Positions 1 to 11,362 are shown, counted from the first letter of the stretch. The stretch is DNA of 64,000 nucleotides from Cryptomeria japonica (GCF_030272615.1 NC_081406.1:246317218-246381217), one strand, 5' to 3'. Program-made: numbers and translations. Notes: generated by a model from the sequence alone, not told the origin.

Positions 1-916
1 CATCAACTGCCACAAAACAGTTTCTTCGGTTTCCTCCTTTGGATTTCCTGAACCTTTCTGGTTTGTCCTTGTTATCATAGTTAGGACAGTTTATAGCAAT
101 ATGTCCTATCCGGTTACAAGAAAAGCATTTCAAAGGTAGCTTACCTTTGTATTTACCGGTTCCTTTAGGAAGCTTCCTGGCAAGGAGAGCTTCAAATGCC
201 ATCAGAATCTCCTCATCATCCATTTCTCTACTTTGTCTAGGTTCACCACTAGTGCTAGCTTCTTTTCCTTTTCTGGATGGTATAGCAGAGGCTTTAAAAG
301 CTGATTTAGTCTTTTGAACACTGCCATCAAAACTATTTAGCTCATAGGTTGTCAACTTGGCTATGATGGAGTCCAAGGATACCTTACTCTTGTCTATTGA
401 TCTCAACTCCTGAATAACAGCAACCTTGATTGCATAGACTGGCAATAGGGATCTCAGGACTTTGCTTACCACAGTGGAATCTTCTATTTTACCACCCACA
501 CTCTTGATTTCTCCAACAACTATTTTGATTCTTATTCCACAATGCTGAATGGTCTCACCTTCAACCATCCGCATATCTTCAAACTTCCCTCTCAGGCTTT
601 CTTCCTTAGCCTATTTTACATGTTCATCACCACCATAGATATTTTCAAGAGCATCCCATACCTCTTTGGGATTTACCTTGTCCTGAACATCAATAAACTC
701 AATGTCAGATAGACTACTAATAAGGGCTTCCATGACTTGCCCATTTTCTTGTATCTCTCTCTTTTGGTCATCGATGAGAGTACTGGTAGGGACAACATAG
801 ACATTCTCAACATAACTCCAGTGTTGAGCACCCATGCTTTTGATGAATATCTTCATCCTATCTTTCCATATACCGAAATTTTCCCTGTTAAACTTTGGAC
901 CTTCCCTCTTCATCAT
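1..916 (-). pseudogene. Copia gag polyprotein (UBN2-like capsid + CCHC zinc knuckle), partial, one in-frame stop
   Basis: Gag forms the particle that packages element RNA. The start is a double ATG at 916 (MMKREG...), 54 bp inside the primer-binding site. The first 101 residues contain the Copia N-terminal signature FxxWKxRMxxF and the block NPKEVWDALENIY. One TAG at about 611-613 then breaks the frame. After it the same frame continues with the capsid motif VVGEIKSVGGKI, the segment VVSKVLRSLLPVY and a basic, serine-rich linker. A CCHC knuckle (CFSCNRIGHIAINC) lies at about 85-140. The frame is still open at the window edge, so protease, integrase and RT would lie further left. A single stop with no frameshift suggests a fairly recent copy. 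The family assignment is firm; the Copia lineage is not resolved. Confidence 0.85.
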
Positions 917-970
917 TTGATGGGATCTTTACCTCAAGCGGTTAAGCTTACAACACAAAGGACCTAGAGT

Positions 971-982
971 GCTTTGATACCA
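971..982 (-). promoter_or_regulatory. Primer-binding site of Element 1
   Basis: On the minus strand this reads TGGTATCAAAGC, one base different from the usual plant initiator tRNA-Met complement TGGTATCAGAGC. It lies two bases inside the LTR end, as expected for priming of minus-strand cDNA. Confidence 0.8.
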
Positions 983-984
983 AT

Positions 985-2539
985 TGATAACTCAATGATG
1001 AATGAATAGTACCAAACCGGTACTAAGAGGGGGGTGGGGTGAATCAGTACAGACAAAATACAGACCTAAACTGGTTCAGCAGCAATCACTCCAAATGACT
1101 ACCAAACAGTGACATTGGTTTGAAACAGAGTGCAACCGGTAAAACTCAGAACAACTAAAACAATCATAAACTGATTACTCACTGAGCTTTCCACTCAACG
1201 CAGAACTACACTACCATTTCACCCTTATGTATGAACAGGTAATCTATCATCATATCTTCACAACCACTAGTTCAACATGTTTTATTGACAGGCATAAAAC
1301 ACAGAACCATCATATGCTTAATAGGTAATAACAAATCATCACAAGATAAAAGCATCACACATGACACACATATTTTTCACGTGGAAACCCAACTGGGAAA
1401 AACCACGGTGGGGATGAATACCCACAAGCTTGTTGTTGAACTCTTTGGAAGTCTGTTCTGTTAGAAGCCTTGTTCGGTTAAAGACATTACAAAAGGTTCT
1501 GCTAGGAACCGATCCTGTTAGATATCACCTGGTTAAGGGATGGCTACAATACCCGGTTAAGGGTTAAACCTTGTTAAGGGTACCTTGTTAGAGGATTTCA
1601 AGAACTCAATAGCTAAAGGATTTCCAGAGCTCTCTAGCTTTCCAGATCTCAATAACTTTGAGTTACCCCGTTAAGGGATTTACAACAAGCTGGTTAAGGC
1701 TACCCTGTTAGGGGATTTTCCAACTGTTGAGGTGGTTAGAGATCAACAGGTATTACAATGATCTGGTAACAACACTCAATGCCAATGCAGATCCGCTTAA
1801 GCTCCTCTTCACCTTCTGCACTTACACTCTGCAGGTATCACTTCTCTCCTCTGGTCTGGCAAGGATCTCGTATCCCTTCTCTTGGATACTCACACACAAC
1901 TTTTTCCAACAACCTCTGAAAGAATCACAACATCGACCTTATAGGAAAATAGATAGGTTGATAGCATAAACCCTAAACCCTAGACCTGTTAGGTTAAGAA
2001 ATTCAAACAGTTCAATCCTGATCGTTGATCATATTGTATTAAATGCAACAGATCTTGAATAAATCTCAAGACATTCTCCATCGTTCATTATCCACCAATT
2101 TCATGGCGGCTGATAATCCATCACGCGTTTTCACCGTTTACAAACTTCGCACATTCCCAAGGTAGATAGGGATAGTCTTCTTCATGCAAGATCCTTCACG
2201 TATGCAAGGTTGACGTGGCAACACGATCTGTTCTTTGTTATATTGCTTACTCATTACACAAAGATCACCGGTTGAGCCATACAGGCTTGGAGCACTTCAA
2301 CCAGAAACCCTGAAGTTGAGACTACCAATCGGTAGTCATACAATGCTTCCATGTGCCGGTTCCCATAACCATATGCCGGTTCATCTTGAACAAGCACACC
2401 ACTTCACTTTGGCACAAATGCTGGTTCACAGTGTTATACCGGTTCTCACATATGCCGGTTCATACCTCTTCAACATATTGACATCAATGACAACATACAA
2501 TGTCATTATGTCCACATACCGGTTCACATAATGCCAACA
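985..2539 (-). repeat. 5' LTR of Element 1 (1,555 bp)
   Basis: On the plus strand it begins TGATAACTCAATG and ends ATGCCAACA, giving the standard TG...CA ends. It contains many GGTTAAGG and CCGGTT words. It also holds the plant Copia LTR block (GGAAACCCA followed by GGGAAAAACC and GGTGGG) near 1380-1425. A G-run beside GTGAATC lies near the primer-binding-site end, as in Elements 2 and 3. Short open frames inside it are judged spurious. Confidence 0.82.
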
Positions 2540-2626
2540 CTGATCATCTTCAAGTTTCATATTTTTCAACTTTTCTGCATCATAATCTGCAAGAGCTGTT
2601 TCCAATTGCTTTCTCAGGTTTTCCAT
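2540..2626 (-). pseudogene. Start of a coiled-coil gag-like reading frame of Element 2 (truncated by insertion)
   Basis: From an ATG at 2626 the frame reads MENLRKQLETALADYDAEKL, then a further KNMKLEDD, and meets the Element 1 LTR at 2539. It aligns with the equivalent start in Element 3 (ATG at 11362, MENLRQ...LEVAFEYFDAKKLKNIKLEEE), so both elements encode the same kind of leucine- and glutamate-rich helical N-terminus. The open frame continues a few dozen codons into the inserted LTR, but that extension is an artefact of the junction. Its biochemical role is unknown. In Element 3 the homologous frame leads into zinc knuckles. Confidence 0.65.
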
Positions 2627-2682
2627 CTTACTGGTGTTAGAATCTTTCTCAAGCTGTTAGCCTTTTGAAAATAGAGGACCAG

Positions 2683-2694
2683 GCTCTGATACCA
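2683..2694 (-). promoter_or_regulatory. Primer-binding site of Element 2
   Basis: The minus strand reads TGGTATCAGAGC, a perfect plant initiator tRNA-Met primer-binding site, separated from the LTR by two bases. Confidence 0.88.
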
Positions 2695-2696
2695 AT

Positions 2697-3467
2697 TGTT
2701 AGGATTCCCAAAGATACTGAGAGGGGGGGGGGGTGTGAATTAGTATCTTGCTGGTTAACATATTTTCTTATCTTATTGAACAAATTGCATTCCAAAATAG
2801 TGTATCGATAAACAAGAAATAATGCAGTAAATAAGGCCAATAACCACAACATAGAAAGCACACCATAATGCAATATTTTTAATGAGGAAACCCAGTGTGG
2901 GAAAAACCTTGGTGGGATTTGTGACCCACAATATTCACTCACTAGCCAATAAATGAATATTACTTACAATAGGGGCCTACACATGCAGGAAGGCCAATTG
3001 TCTAAAGCTCACTGCTTAATTATAAAAGGGAAGTCTCACAGACTTACAAAAATGGATTATGCAAATTCAATATCATGTACTACTTTGGTTCAGCATCTGC
3101 TATGCCAGGTTCAGTACCGGTTTAATCTCATACAACTTCCATAAACCTTATTCCAAAATCTTCCTTATTATTTGCATGTTCGCATCTACCTATTACATTC
3201 CATAGTTACACAAATGATCTATAAGATCTCATACTTATATATGAGTCCTATTACAATTTGCCATGTCATCTTACAAAAATATTTTACAATTAAATACAAA
3301 ATATAATAAACAAAATCCTGTCGACTGGGGTGCCGGTAATCATCTTGCCAGTGCTAGTGCCAGTGCCTGTGCTGGTGCCTGCCGGTGCCATAGGATTGTA
3401 AGGTTGCCATCAATAACAATACCTTCAATCACCTACAATTTCTCATTGGAGTGTGCATTTGCCAACA
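2697..3467 (-). repeat. 5' LTR of Element 2 (771 bp)
   Basis: On the plus strand it begins TGTTAGGATTCCCAAAGATA and ends GTGCATTTGCCAACA. It shares with the Element 3 LTRs the opening block (CCCAAAGATACTGAGAGGGG), the block GGGAAAAACC-TTGGTGGGATTTG and the ending CCAACA. The stretch 3330-3390 holds degenerate short repeats of GCCAGTGC and GCCGGTGCC. Confidence 0.83.
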
Positions 3468-4179
3468 TTTTGTAAGGATTTTTTTCCATGGATAACCAAG
3501 TAAGATGGCAAGTATTTGATGGTGATAAAATATTGTTCATTTTTTGTAAGAGGAAGACAATATTTTTGTTAGAAACCATTCTAGAGTGCAAGAAATATAT
3601 GGTGATTAGATCAAACAACTAAGTAATAACAAATTTCCAAAAGGTATCATCACTATATATATTTTAGTTTAGGTGGTCATTCTAGAGATAATATTATGAA
3701 ATTGGTTGCCAAGAAAGAGGATTATGAATAGGTGGCTGTAGCACAATATAAGCTTTTGAAATTAGGAAATGTATGCTCTAAATCTTATGATGATATTTTC
3801 AAATGAAATAATGAGGATATCAAATATTTTTTATATTTGGTTATCTCAATATACCATTAAGTTAATCCCTAATATGAATCCAACTAGAAAAAAATAAAGG
3901 TCTATGGAACCCAATGATTGAGTCATCAATGAATAAATAATTAACCAAAATTATAGAAGCTAATATAGTCTTCTTATTAAGCACTCCTCTTGGGTGGTAA
4001 ACTTGGTTACAATAAGAAAAAAATGGCTATATCATATTATGTATGGACATTAGGGACATCAATATAGACTCTCTTTAGGACCACTATCCTCTCCCCTTCA
4101 AATAAGAAATTCCACAAATGGTAGGTGGTCCAAAAAGGTAATGGGGGCTTCACTACTAGGCAATATTATATCACGTAAG
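3468..4179 (+). pseudogene. Decayed Ty3/Gypsy reverse-transcriptase relic (clear from about 3880 to 4150)
   Basis: No open frame survives. Joining two plus-strand frames from about 3955 recovers the order of Gypsy RT motifs: a segment like SSWVVNLV, then RKKNG, then CMDIRDIN, then DHYPLPF and MVGG. In Ty3/Gypsy polymerases these precede the catalytic xxDD block, which is missing here. The relic ends where the LTR-like sequence starts at 4180. The stretch 3468-3880 shows only weak suggestions of decayed coding sequence. Confidence is moderate for RT and low for any clade. It must be very old, given several stops and at least one frameshift within 80 codons. Confidence 0.5.
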
Positions 4180-4208
4180 TGTTGGAATTAAGGTTTTCAT
4201 TGATGTCA

Positions 4209-4211
<3 letters not shown>

Positions 4212-4253
<42 letters not shown>
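4212..4253 (+). repeat. (TG)n microsatellite
   Basis: About 21 uninterrupted TG units near the start of the old LTR-like sequence. Open frames across it (poly Cys-Val or His-Thr) are artefacts. Confidence 0.95.
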
Positions 4254-4254
<1 letters not shown>

Positions 4255-4831
4255 CTGAGTTGATTGATGCCAACAATAGAGATGATATGCATCCTAGAGA
4301 CCAAGTGCAACATGACGAAGAATGTGCAGAGGAACATATTGACACCCACAAAACTATGATACAGATACTTGTAGGACACCCACTGGATGGAGATGTAGAT
4401 AGATGCAAAGCCATGAAGAGACATCGAATAGGACAAAGTTGTAGGATGATGAATGCTACATAGGAAGATCAGATTAGCAGAGTTATGCAAGTTGAATCAA
4501 TATGCATGGAGGTTGCATGGAGTAAATGACCTCAAACATGATATAGAAGACAATGGAGTTTTCTATTGGACTTGCAGTTGATTAAAGGATCAAGGCTATA
4601 GAGCTGTGAAGGCATGGGGAAAACATGATTGACCAAGAACATAAGAGTTTCTGAAACATCATATAACATGATATGTCATATAACATGCCATGTTAGTCCC
4701 ACATGGAGATATAGAAGGCAAGCATGAAATGTGCTATTCGGATAGGTTTTTGGATGAAGTTGACATAGGCCATAATGTGGTGGAGGCATTGAGAAATCTT
4801 GTCTGAATCTGCAAAAGTAAAGTTGCAGTTG

Positions 4832-5176
4832 TGCATAACACAAAGGTTATCACTATATTGGCTGCATGCATTTACATAAAGTATCAGTTGTAGATTTCAA
4901 CAACTCGCAGATTATCACATTCTATGAAACTGCAAAAGGTGGACAGAGATGTCAATAACACACAGGTTATGTGATAGGAGTTTCCAATAACATGAGGGCT
5001 ATATGATTGCAGTTGTCAATAACACAACAGGTTAGTTGTGTTGGTCTTATGACATAAGATATCAATAACACAAAGGTTATGTGACTGGCTATCCTACACT
5101 ACAAAGGATGGATGTAGGTTGACCCTACAAGATAACTCTAACTGTGGTGGGTGATACACATAACACGTAGGTTATG
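4832..5176 (+). repeat. Degenerate dispersed-tandem motif around AATAACACAAAGGTTAT
   Basis: Six copies of a motif like AATAACACAAAGGTTATG occur at about 4834, 4954, 4985, 5017, 5063 and 5159, at spacings of 30 to 120 bp and separated by unrelated bases. A partial copy (CAATAACACGATG) recurs near 13918, on the far side of the Element 3 insertion, supporting continuity of the host sequence. Confidence 0.65.
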
Positions 5177-5412
5177 CTACTCAACTATCCTGCAATATGT
5201 GTAGTTGAAGATGTGTAATCATGCAAGATAAGGCTTAAGAAAAGAAAATAGTGTTAAACACTATCCTACGGTGTGTTGGTCGAATTCCAAAAGACCCCAC
5301 AAGGTAACAAATATGGAACGACTAATTGGAACCTAGAGTTATCCCGCATCATAGAAATTCAGGAAGAAAAGGTTGTGCGAGATAAGAATTTAGACGTATT
5401 CCATTATCCTGT

Positions 5413-6316
5413 TGTTAGATAATTGATTAAACCCAAAGATACTGAGAGGGGGGTGAATTAATGTTAGATCGGTAAATTAAAAAATTAAACTTATTTACAA
5501 TTCTGTAACTAAGATTAATATTTCGGTAAGCAAACAATAATGCAGTAAAGAGAAACAAAGGAATCAACATCAATGCACACCATAACACAAATATTTTGGT
5601 GAGGAAACCCGGTAAGGGAAAAACCTTGGTGGGATTTGTGACCCACAATATTTACTCACTGGCCATATGAATAAATATTACTTAGTACAAAAGGGGCCTG
5701 CACATGCAGGAAGGCCAACTGCCTAGAGCACATTGCTCAACAACAAAAGTGGAGTCTCACTGACTACAACATCACACTGATGTAAACATAAAAGTGAACT
5801 CTTACAACTTGCATCAAAATGCTGGATGAGTTCGTTGTTGTGCTTTGTCTGATATCGGTTCTGCCTTTGCCAAAAACCCTAGCCGGTATGCTGTCAAATA
5901 ATTCTGCTTATATAGAATAGTCTTCGCTCTGCTCTGCTTCTTATTCACTCCAAAATAAACACTCAAAATGCATATACAACTATTCGCTATCATATCCTAT
6001 CTTATCTCATATTACCGCTTACTTCTTTCTAAATGACCTACAAGAACTCATAAATATATGAGTCTTTACAATACAACATGTTGGCCATACAATTATAATT
6101 TACATTATGATTTATTTGCATAAACAATACTCATTGTCAAGTCGGCCTGGAATGCCGGTATAATCTTTTGTCGGTGTAAACTGGATGCCGATGTGAATAA
6201 GCCTTGTTGTATCTGTCGGTGCCGGTAGGTGAAGTCTATGGCCGGTTGAACTTGTGGAACCTTTTTGCCATGAATGACAACATCTACCTTTCTCATCAGA
6301 GTGTATAATACCAACA
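5413..6316 (-). repeat. 3' LTR of Element 3 (904 bp)
   Basis: On the plus strand it begins TGTTAGATAATTG and ends ATACCAACA. It aligns along its full length with 11434-12345; by eye most differences are single substitutions at a few per cent. It contains the conserved GGGAAAAACC-TTGGTGGG block at about 5610-5637. Confidence 0.93.
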
Positions 6317-6331
6317 ATCTCCCCCTTTGGC
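6317..6331 (-). promoter_or_regulatory. Polypurine tract of Element 3
   Basis: The minus strand reads GCCAAAGGGGGAGAT directly before the 3' LTR (TGTTGG...). This is the expected priming site for plus-strand DNA and fixes the element's orientation independently of the primer-binding site. Confidence 0.88.
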
Positions 6332-6638
6332 ATTGATGGCAACACTCATGAGAAAAATAAAAAAATGTGAATTCAAAATTGTGAGTGCTCCCCTTGAGCA
6401 AATGATCTGTTCATCTTCTGCATACTTTACTCAGTACATTTTCTCACTATACCACTCCCCCTTTGACATCAATGACAAAGGATGTCAAAAGTTCAAAAAT
6501 TTACTTAGAACCCTGAAGTCTGTTGTGTACAACTTGAAAAATATCCGCAAGAACTAAGTTCAGACCCTACATGAACTTCGTACTATCGGTAATTATGTTT
6601 TCTATTTGTCTGATCATTCCGGTAAGATAGTGCATTTT

Positions 6639-9600
6639 CTATTTCAGTGATCTATCTTGTTGAATTGTAGCCTTTGATAGTGTATTTCGGTGAGTGCTTA
6701 GATTGTCCAATCTTGGACCAAGCTTATTCGTCAACTCCCTCATTTTCATTTTCAGTCTTGCCTTTTCTTTTTCAAGATTTTCAATCTTCTCCTCATGTAT
6801 AGCCATCTCCTGTTCTATGACTGATGTTAGTTTTGAAGAACCAATTATGTTATCCGCAATATCTTCAATTTTCTTTTGAGTTTTTCTGATCTGATCATCA
6901 ATATCTTCTGTTAGTTGATGTGGTTTACAAGCTTCCCGGTATAATTCCTTATACTCCAAAATGGTAGAATTCAATGCCAGTAGAAGTGTATCAATCTGCT
7001 GAGTACATTCCTTTATTGTTTTTCCAAAGATTACTTCCTTTTCTTTATCAACTTTTTCTTGAATAGTCTCCTCATTTATTTTATCTAATGACTGAATGTT
7101 AGTAGAAATGAATTTGGACAATGTGTCCAATTTACCTATCGAGCCAACAATATGATCTACCTTGCACTCCGGTGCAATCATCTGCAAAATCGGTAGAGAA
7201 TCATCGATAGCCTTAAATACTAAGGCATTACACTCCATTATTTTCTTTATAGAATCCAATAATACTTCTGTGACAGATGTTGGTCTGAACTCCAAAATTG
7301 AAGTACTGGGAGAGGTGCTAGGTTCTGAATTATCTTTCTTCTCTTCTCTTGATTTCTTTGACCCTTCCTCTATTTTCTATTCAGCTATCTTAATCTCTTC
7401 CTCTTCCTTATTCTCATTCATATCCTTTGCTGGTTCAGATGCTGTATGTTCTTGTGATTTATCTGCTGGTATCTCAACATCGATGACCTTAGTAGTATCT
7501 ATATGCATGTCATCATTACTTATATCCTGCTGAGTGTTAATTGCCTTGACCGGTGAGTCAGAAATCTCAATATTTACAGATTCTGATTTCTTCTCCTCAA
7601 AACTTTCTTTATCTATAACTTTATTTGCATCATCAATAGTTATTTTATCAATATCAATATTTAAAAGAGTGTTAGTGGACTGGTCCTTACCAATTTATGG
7701 AATAGAGGTATCATCCATTGTAATGTTGATGTCCTGAGTATCAATCTTCATTGTGAATAGAACATTTGAATCGAGATCAATCGCATCTGTTGCTATTTCT
7801 TCCTCTGATGTCTTTTTTGTGGGCTAATTCTGTACTTCTGCCTGTTCCTCTACTGCTGCCAGTGGGGTGTCTTGAGCCGGTGGTGGTAAGTTATCTTTTA
7901 TTTTTAAGTCAGGAACACTGCCAACTTTATTCTTCCCTTTATCTCCCTTTTGATATTCATTAGTAAAAGATTTGTCAGCTTTTTGTCTTTCTTTTTCTTC
8001 TCTTTTCTCTTTCTCCACAAAGAGAAATATCCCATTTATCTGCTATCTCATCTGCGATTGCCTTTGTCCTGCCGACAATGAGGCTTACTTGTCGTTGACC
8101 ACTTACAAACACAGTTCTGTTAGCTTCTGCTATCAATTCATCTATTTCTTATCTAGACTTAGCCGAATGAACAACCAACAATGCTTCAACCTTCAATTTC
8201 TTATCCAATTCCATGATGGAAATTCTTTTTGCCTCAAGTCTTAGATGTAAGTCATTGGGGAGAAAATCAATGACTTCAATAAGAACTTTCTTATATATAT
8301 CTAAATACAAGATTATTATTTCTTCAATAGTTTTCTCATCCGAATCATCAAAAGAATGATAAAACTTACTGACATTGCTGAGATTACCATCCTGAGTTAT
8401 TTCATTAACGAGCTCTGTCAGGGAAAGAGTATCAGATTTCTTTGGTGCCGGTTGCTTCTGTGTAATTTTCTTCTTTGGACCACTAGGCTCTCTCATAACC
8501 CGTTCTTTCTTTCTAAGTGTCCTTGTCTTCTTAGGTGACGAAGCAAGTGCTGGTGGAGATTTTCTCTTCTTCCTATCCACCCTTTTAAATTCTGCAGCTT
8601 TGTCACTATCAGTCTCAAATGAGATAACAACGGGAGAAACATGTGTTACCGGTTGCTAGTCAGAGTTTCTTTCTTTTGCAACATCACTCAACTGCTCAAG
8701 TTTAAATAATCCCTTGGTAACATCTTCGACAAATTTTGCAACATCTTTCAATGTTTTATCCCTTTTCTTTCTTTGCTTCTAAATAGCAACATCTTTCTTT
8801 ATGGTTTCAGCAGTGCCAAAGGTCTTCTCAGTTGGTTCCGGTGGGGCATCTAGAAGTCTCTTGGCATAAGTTTCCAGAATGTTGGTGTCCACTTCATATC
8901 CCATTTGTGTTATCTAGACAGTTCTAGGTGTAACAACCTCCATCCATATTTCATCTCTCTTTATAACAAAGCATATCAATTTGTCATACTTATCAACAAT
9001 ACTATGAGGATTCTTTCCCATTTCCACATTCTTTCTTGAAATTTTTTGAAGTATTCCTTCACCTACTTGTTTCCTTCTTAACCCATGCCGGAAATTGCCT
9101 CCTTAATCCATTTTCCAACAAAAATATCATAGGAAAAGTCTCTATGCCCTATGCCAGGAATCTCCTTTGAGAAGTATAGCATCAAACATACAATTAAATT
9201 CCCAAAGTTGAATGCTCCCTTTTTATCACCCTTGATTTTGTCCAAGTTATCTATCAATTCATCTTTTAAGCATTCACAAAGATCAATTTTTGCATTATTC
9301 TTTACCCTTTCATAAGCATTGTGAATGCATAGACTGGAAACATAATTCAACCTATTTGTATATGCAACCTTGTGACCAATAACCATGCTGGCATATTTAG
9401 CATTGTCATTGGTTTTGTCACTTACCCTGAGTGATTTGTTATCATATGTAGCGCCGGTTAGATCCATAACACCTTTTTTTGGAATTTTCTTCTTCTTCTC
9501 AGGCTTTGTGCCAGTAGAGGGTAAACCTGTAACAACTTTAATAGCTTCCCTGGTGATTTTAAAGATGAAGTCAAGCCATAAGAGTTCACTGTGAACTCTA

Positions 9601-9953
9601 ATTAGAACATATCGGATAATTTCATCTTCGAATTCAGACATATAAAGGATGTCTACTAACCCTGAATCTTCCACAATCTTATGTTCAGGTTTGATTACAC
9701 CTTGGTTGTTTGTGATGACTTTCATAAACACGTTCTTTATCTCCTCATACCCTAAATCTTCAATATTATAGTGAATGTATGCCCTAGGGTCTTCTGCAAA
9801 TGCGTCTCCCTTCAGAATTTTTGAAAATGCTCCAATAGAGTCATCCATCTTAGATATCTTAGGAATTATCTTAAAAACTGGCCTAAGATGTTTGATATTC
9901 TCCACAACAGTAGGGTTTGCTATGAATTCAGGAACGAAAGATGAAGAAACCAT
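6639..9953 (-). pseudogene. Long accessory reading frame of Element 3 (about 1,100 codons), function unknown
   Basis: I do not recognise this protein. From an ATG at 9953 (MVSSSFVPEF) an open stretch of about 290 residues runs to 9078. It looks globular and contains the phrase AIKVVTGLP, loosely like phrases in plant transposon-derived mobile-domain proteins. Further down the frame shifts: residues from 8580 to 8149 are lysine-rich and nuclear-localisation-like (KKTRTLRKKERVM). From 8018 to 6639, back in the first frame, the product is acidic, then strongly coiled-coil (KKIEDIADNI, EEKIENLEKEKARLKMKMR). At least four stops and two or more frameshifts are present, so this copy is dead. A long leucine-poor acidic region followed by coiled coil suggests a structural or nuclear protein rather than an enzyme. 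It could be a captured host gene or a family-specific ORF. Confidence 0.6.
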
Positions 9954-10239
9954 GACACAAAAATAAATACCTTTTTCTGTCGAATGCAAGTGAAAACCTT
10001 GGATGCCCTAGAAAATCTTTGCTGCTTTGCTTCTTGAATGTCGATGCTCTACTTCTATTCTCTTCGAATGCTTGGTGAGTCGAAATGAGAAATTTCAATT
10101 CTTTATAGCCAAAAAGTTAACTAATAACTGCATTAAATGCTTCGCCGGTTAACTGAATTTCCATTGTAACTCAACATATGTGCTAGTAAAGAAGGATTAT
10201 GACTTCTTACCATCATCTGAGGGGAAAAATGCATGATCT

Positions 10240-11362
10240 TCAATTAGTTGCCTTACCCCTAAGGATTATTCCTGAGTTAGATAAAGAATTTCCTGCCGGT
10301 GTAGGATTGCTTTGTTCTGCTGATGCAGAGCCAAATTCATCATTTCTTTGATTTGTCTTGTTGACCCATTGTTTAGAGAAATCTTGCTTGATTTCATTCA
10401 CCTTTTCCTTGCCTTTGTCATTAGATCTTCTATTGTTTGTTGGTACATTCTTGCTTCTGCAAAATCTTGCAATATGCCCAATCTTGTTGCATGCATAACA
10501 AGTTACATTGTTTCTTTGAATAGCTTTTCCATAACCTTGCCCGGTTTGAGTTCTGCATTGATTAGATAGATGTCCAAATCTACCACAAGCATAGAGTTTT
10601 ACATTCATTTTGCAATCATTTGATTGATGACCATATTTATTGCATTTGGAACATTGACTAGTAAATGAGTTTGTATTCTGATTATTCCTATATCTGCATT
10701 GATTTCCTCTATGACCAAATTTGTTGCAATTAAAACATTTGCCCTTACCAGTTTGTTGTGATCATGATTATTTGCAGTTCTAGAACTTTCTCCATGTTCA
10801 AATCCAAGTCCAACTGTATCTTTATCAGTTTTTTGATTTTTAACATATCATCAAGCTTGGTTGAGCTCCTTTTGAATTTATCTTTGTATTCATTTGCAGT
10901 GACCAAATCACTTTCGAAAGTACTAACTTGTCTCATAAGTTCCTCTTTGTCATGTTGCATCTGAATCAACTCTATTTTAAGCATATCATTTTCATGACTA
11001 AGCCTTATAGATTCATCTGATCTTTCATTAAGTCGTGTGGCCAAATCTTCCTAATTCTTCTTTCTATCTTCAATAGCCTTACATAGTCTCATGGTTAAGT
11101 CTTGCATCTCATTCTTCATGTTACCTTTCTATTGTCTCAGTTTCTCTGCAATATCTCTGAGAGTTTCTTTTTCTTCATCATCTTATTTTTGCAGTTGCTC
11201 ATGCAATTCTTTTCTCTTACTTTGTGCCATGACCAGGTTTTCTTGAAGTGCTTTGATGAATTCTTGAGCAGATATGAGTTCTTCTTCCAGTTTGATATTC
11301 TTTAATTTTTTTGCATCAAAATATTCAAAAGCCACTTCCAATCATTGTCTCAAATTTTCCAT
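10240..11362 (-). pseudogene. Gag-like protein of Element 3: coiled coil followed by four CCHC zinc knuckles
   Basis: From an ATG at 11362 (MENLRQ...) the frame is rich in Leu, Glu and Lys over about 200 residues, with heptad-like spacing (for example LKIELIQMQHDKEELMRQV). It is broken by several stops, and a frameshift near 10745 leads into the nucleic-acid-binding tail. The tail holds four tandem knuckles: CFNCNKFGHRGNQC, CSKCNKYGHQSNDC, a third ending YACGRFGHLSNQC whose first Cys is replaced by Leu, and CYACNKIGHIARFC. Such knuckles bind packaging RNA in retroelement Gag proteins. No UBN2-type capsid domain like that in Element 1 is visible, so the coiled coil may have taken over multimerisation; that is inference. 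The segment 9990-10239 between this and the accessory frame has no open frame. Confidence 0.75.

Larger units (their letters stand above)
1..2539 (-). mobile_element. Element 1: Ty1/Copia LTR retrotransposon, 5' part only
   Basis: Reading on the minus strand, the sequence shows a 5' LTR (985-2539), a primer-binding site (971-982) and a gag region (1-916). The rest of pol lies beyond the left edge of the window. The LTR ends are TG...CA. The element lies inside the internal region of Element 2: bases just right of 2539 continue the coding sequence that follows Element 2's 5' LTR. The 3' LTR and target duplication cannot be seen. The gag domain type (UBN2-like plus CCHC knuckle) is typical of plant Copia elements. 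Confidence 0.88.
2540..3467 (-). mobile_element. Element 2: LTR retrotransposon related to Element 3, 5' end only
   Basis: It consists of a 5' LTR (2697-3467), a primer-binding site (2683-2694) and the first 87 bp of a coding region, cut at 2539/2540 by Element 1. The order of its parts and the coding start match Element 3 (5413-12345). The remainder presumably lies beyond Element 1, left of the window. The five bases after its outer end (3468-3472) are TTTTG; the partner duplication is out of view. Confidence 0.8.
4180..5412 (+). repeat. Old LTR-like sequence, piece 1 of 3
   Basis: It begins TGTTGGAATTAAGG, a form typical of plant Copia LTR starts. It is cut at 5412 by Element 3, continues at 12346-13994, is cut again by the chromovirus, and ends at 27703 with a CA. 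The rejoined length would be about 3.58 kb. Continuity is supported by shared local phrases (GATAAGRA, AATAACACR) on both sides of the insertions and by the target duplications of the two inserted elements. No primer-binding site follows its right end, so its exact nature is uncertain. Confidence 0.5.

Noticed and set aside
2426-2626. Single 66-codon frame MENLRK...
   Set aside because: The downstream half lies in the inserted Element 1 LTR. Only 2540-2626 belongs to a real coding region, so the full frame is a junction artefact.
4166-4490. Open frames across 4166-4490 on both strands, with poly Cys-Val or His-Thr
   Set aside because: They exist only because the (TG)n run is open in several frames; no family or coding composition supports them.
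7162-7533. Plus-strand frames 7162-7533 and 7534-7737, rich in Ser, Ile and Phe
   Set aside because: They are antisense shadows of the acidic coiled-coil region of Element 3's accessory frame.
6639-9989. Element 3 accessory frame considered as a Copia or Gypsy pol
   Set aside because: No xxDD, no HHCC or DDE integrase pattern and no D-S/T-G protease motif appear in any of the frames examined.
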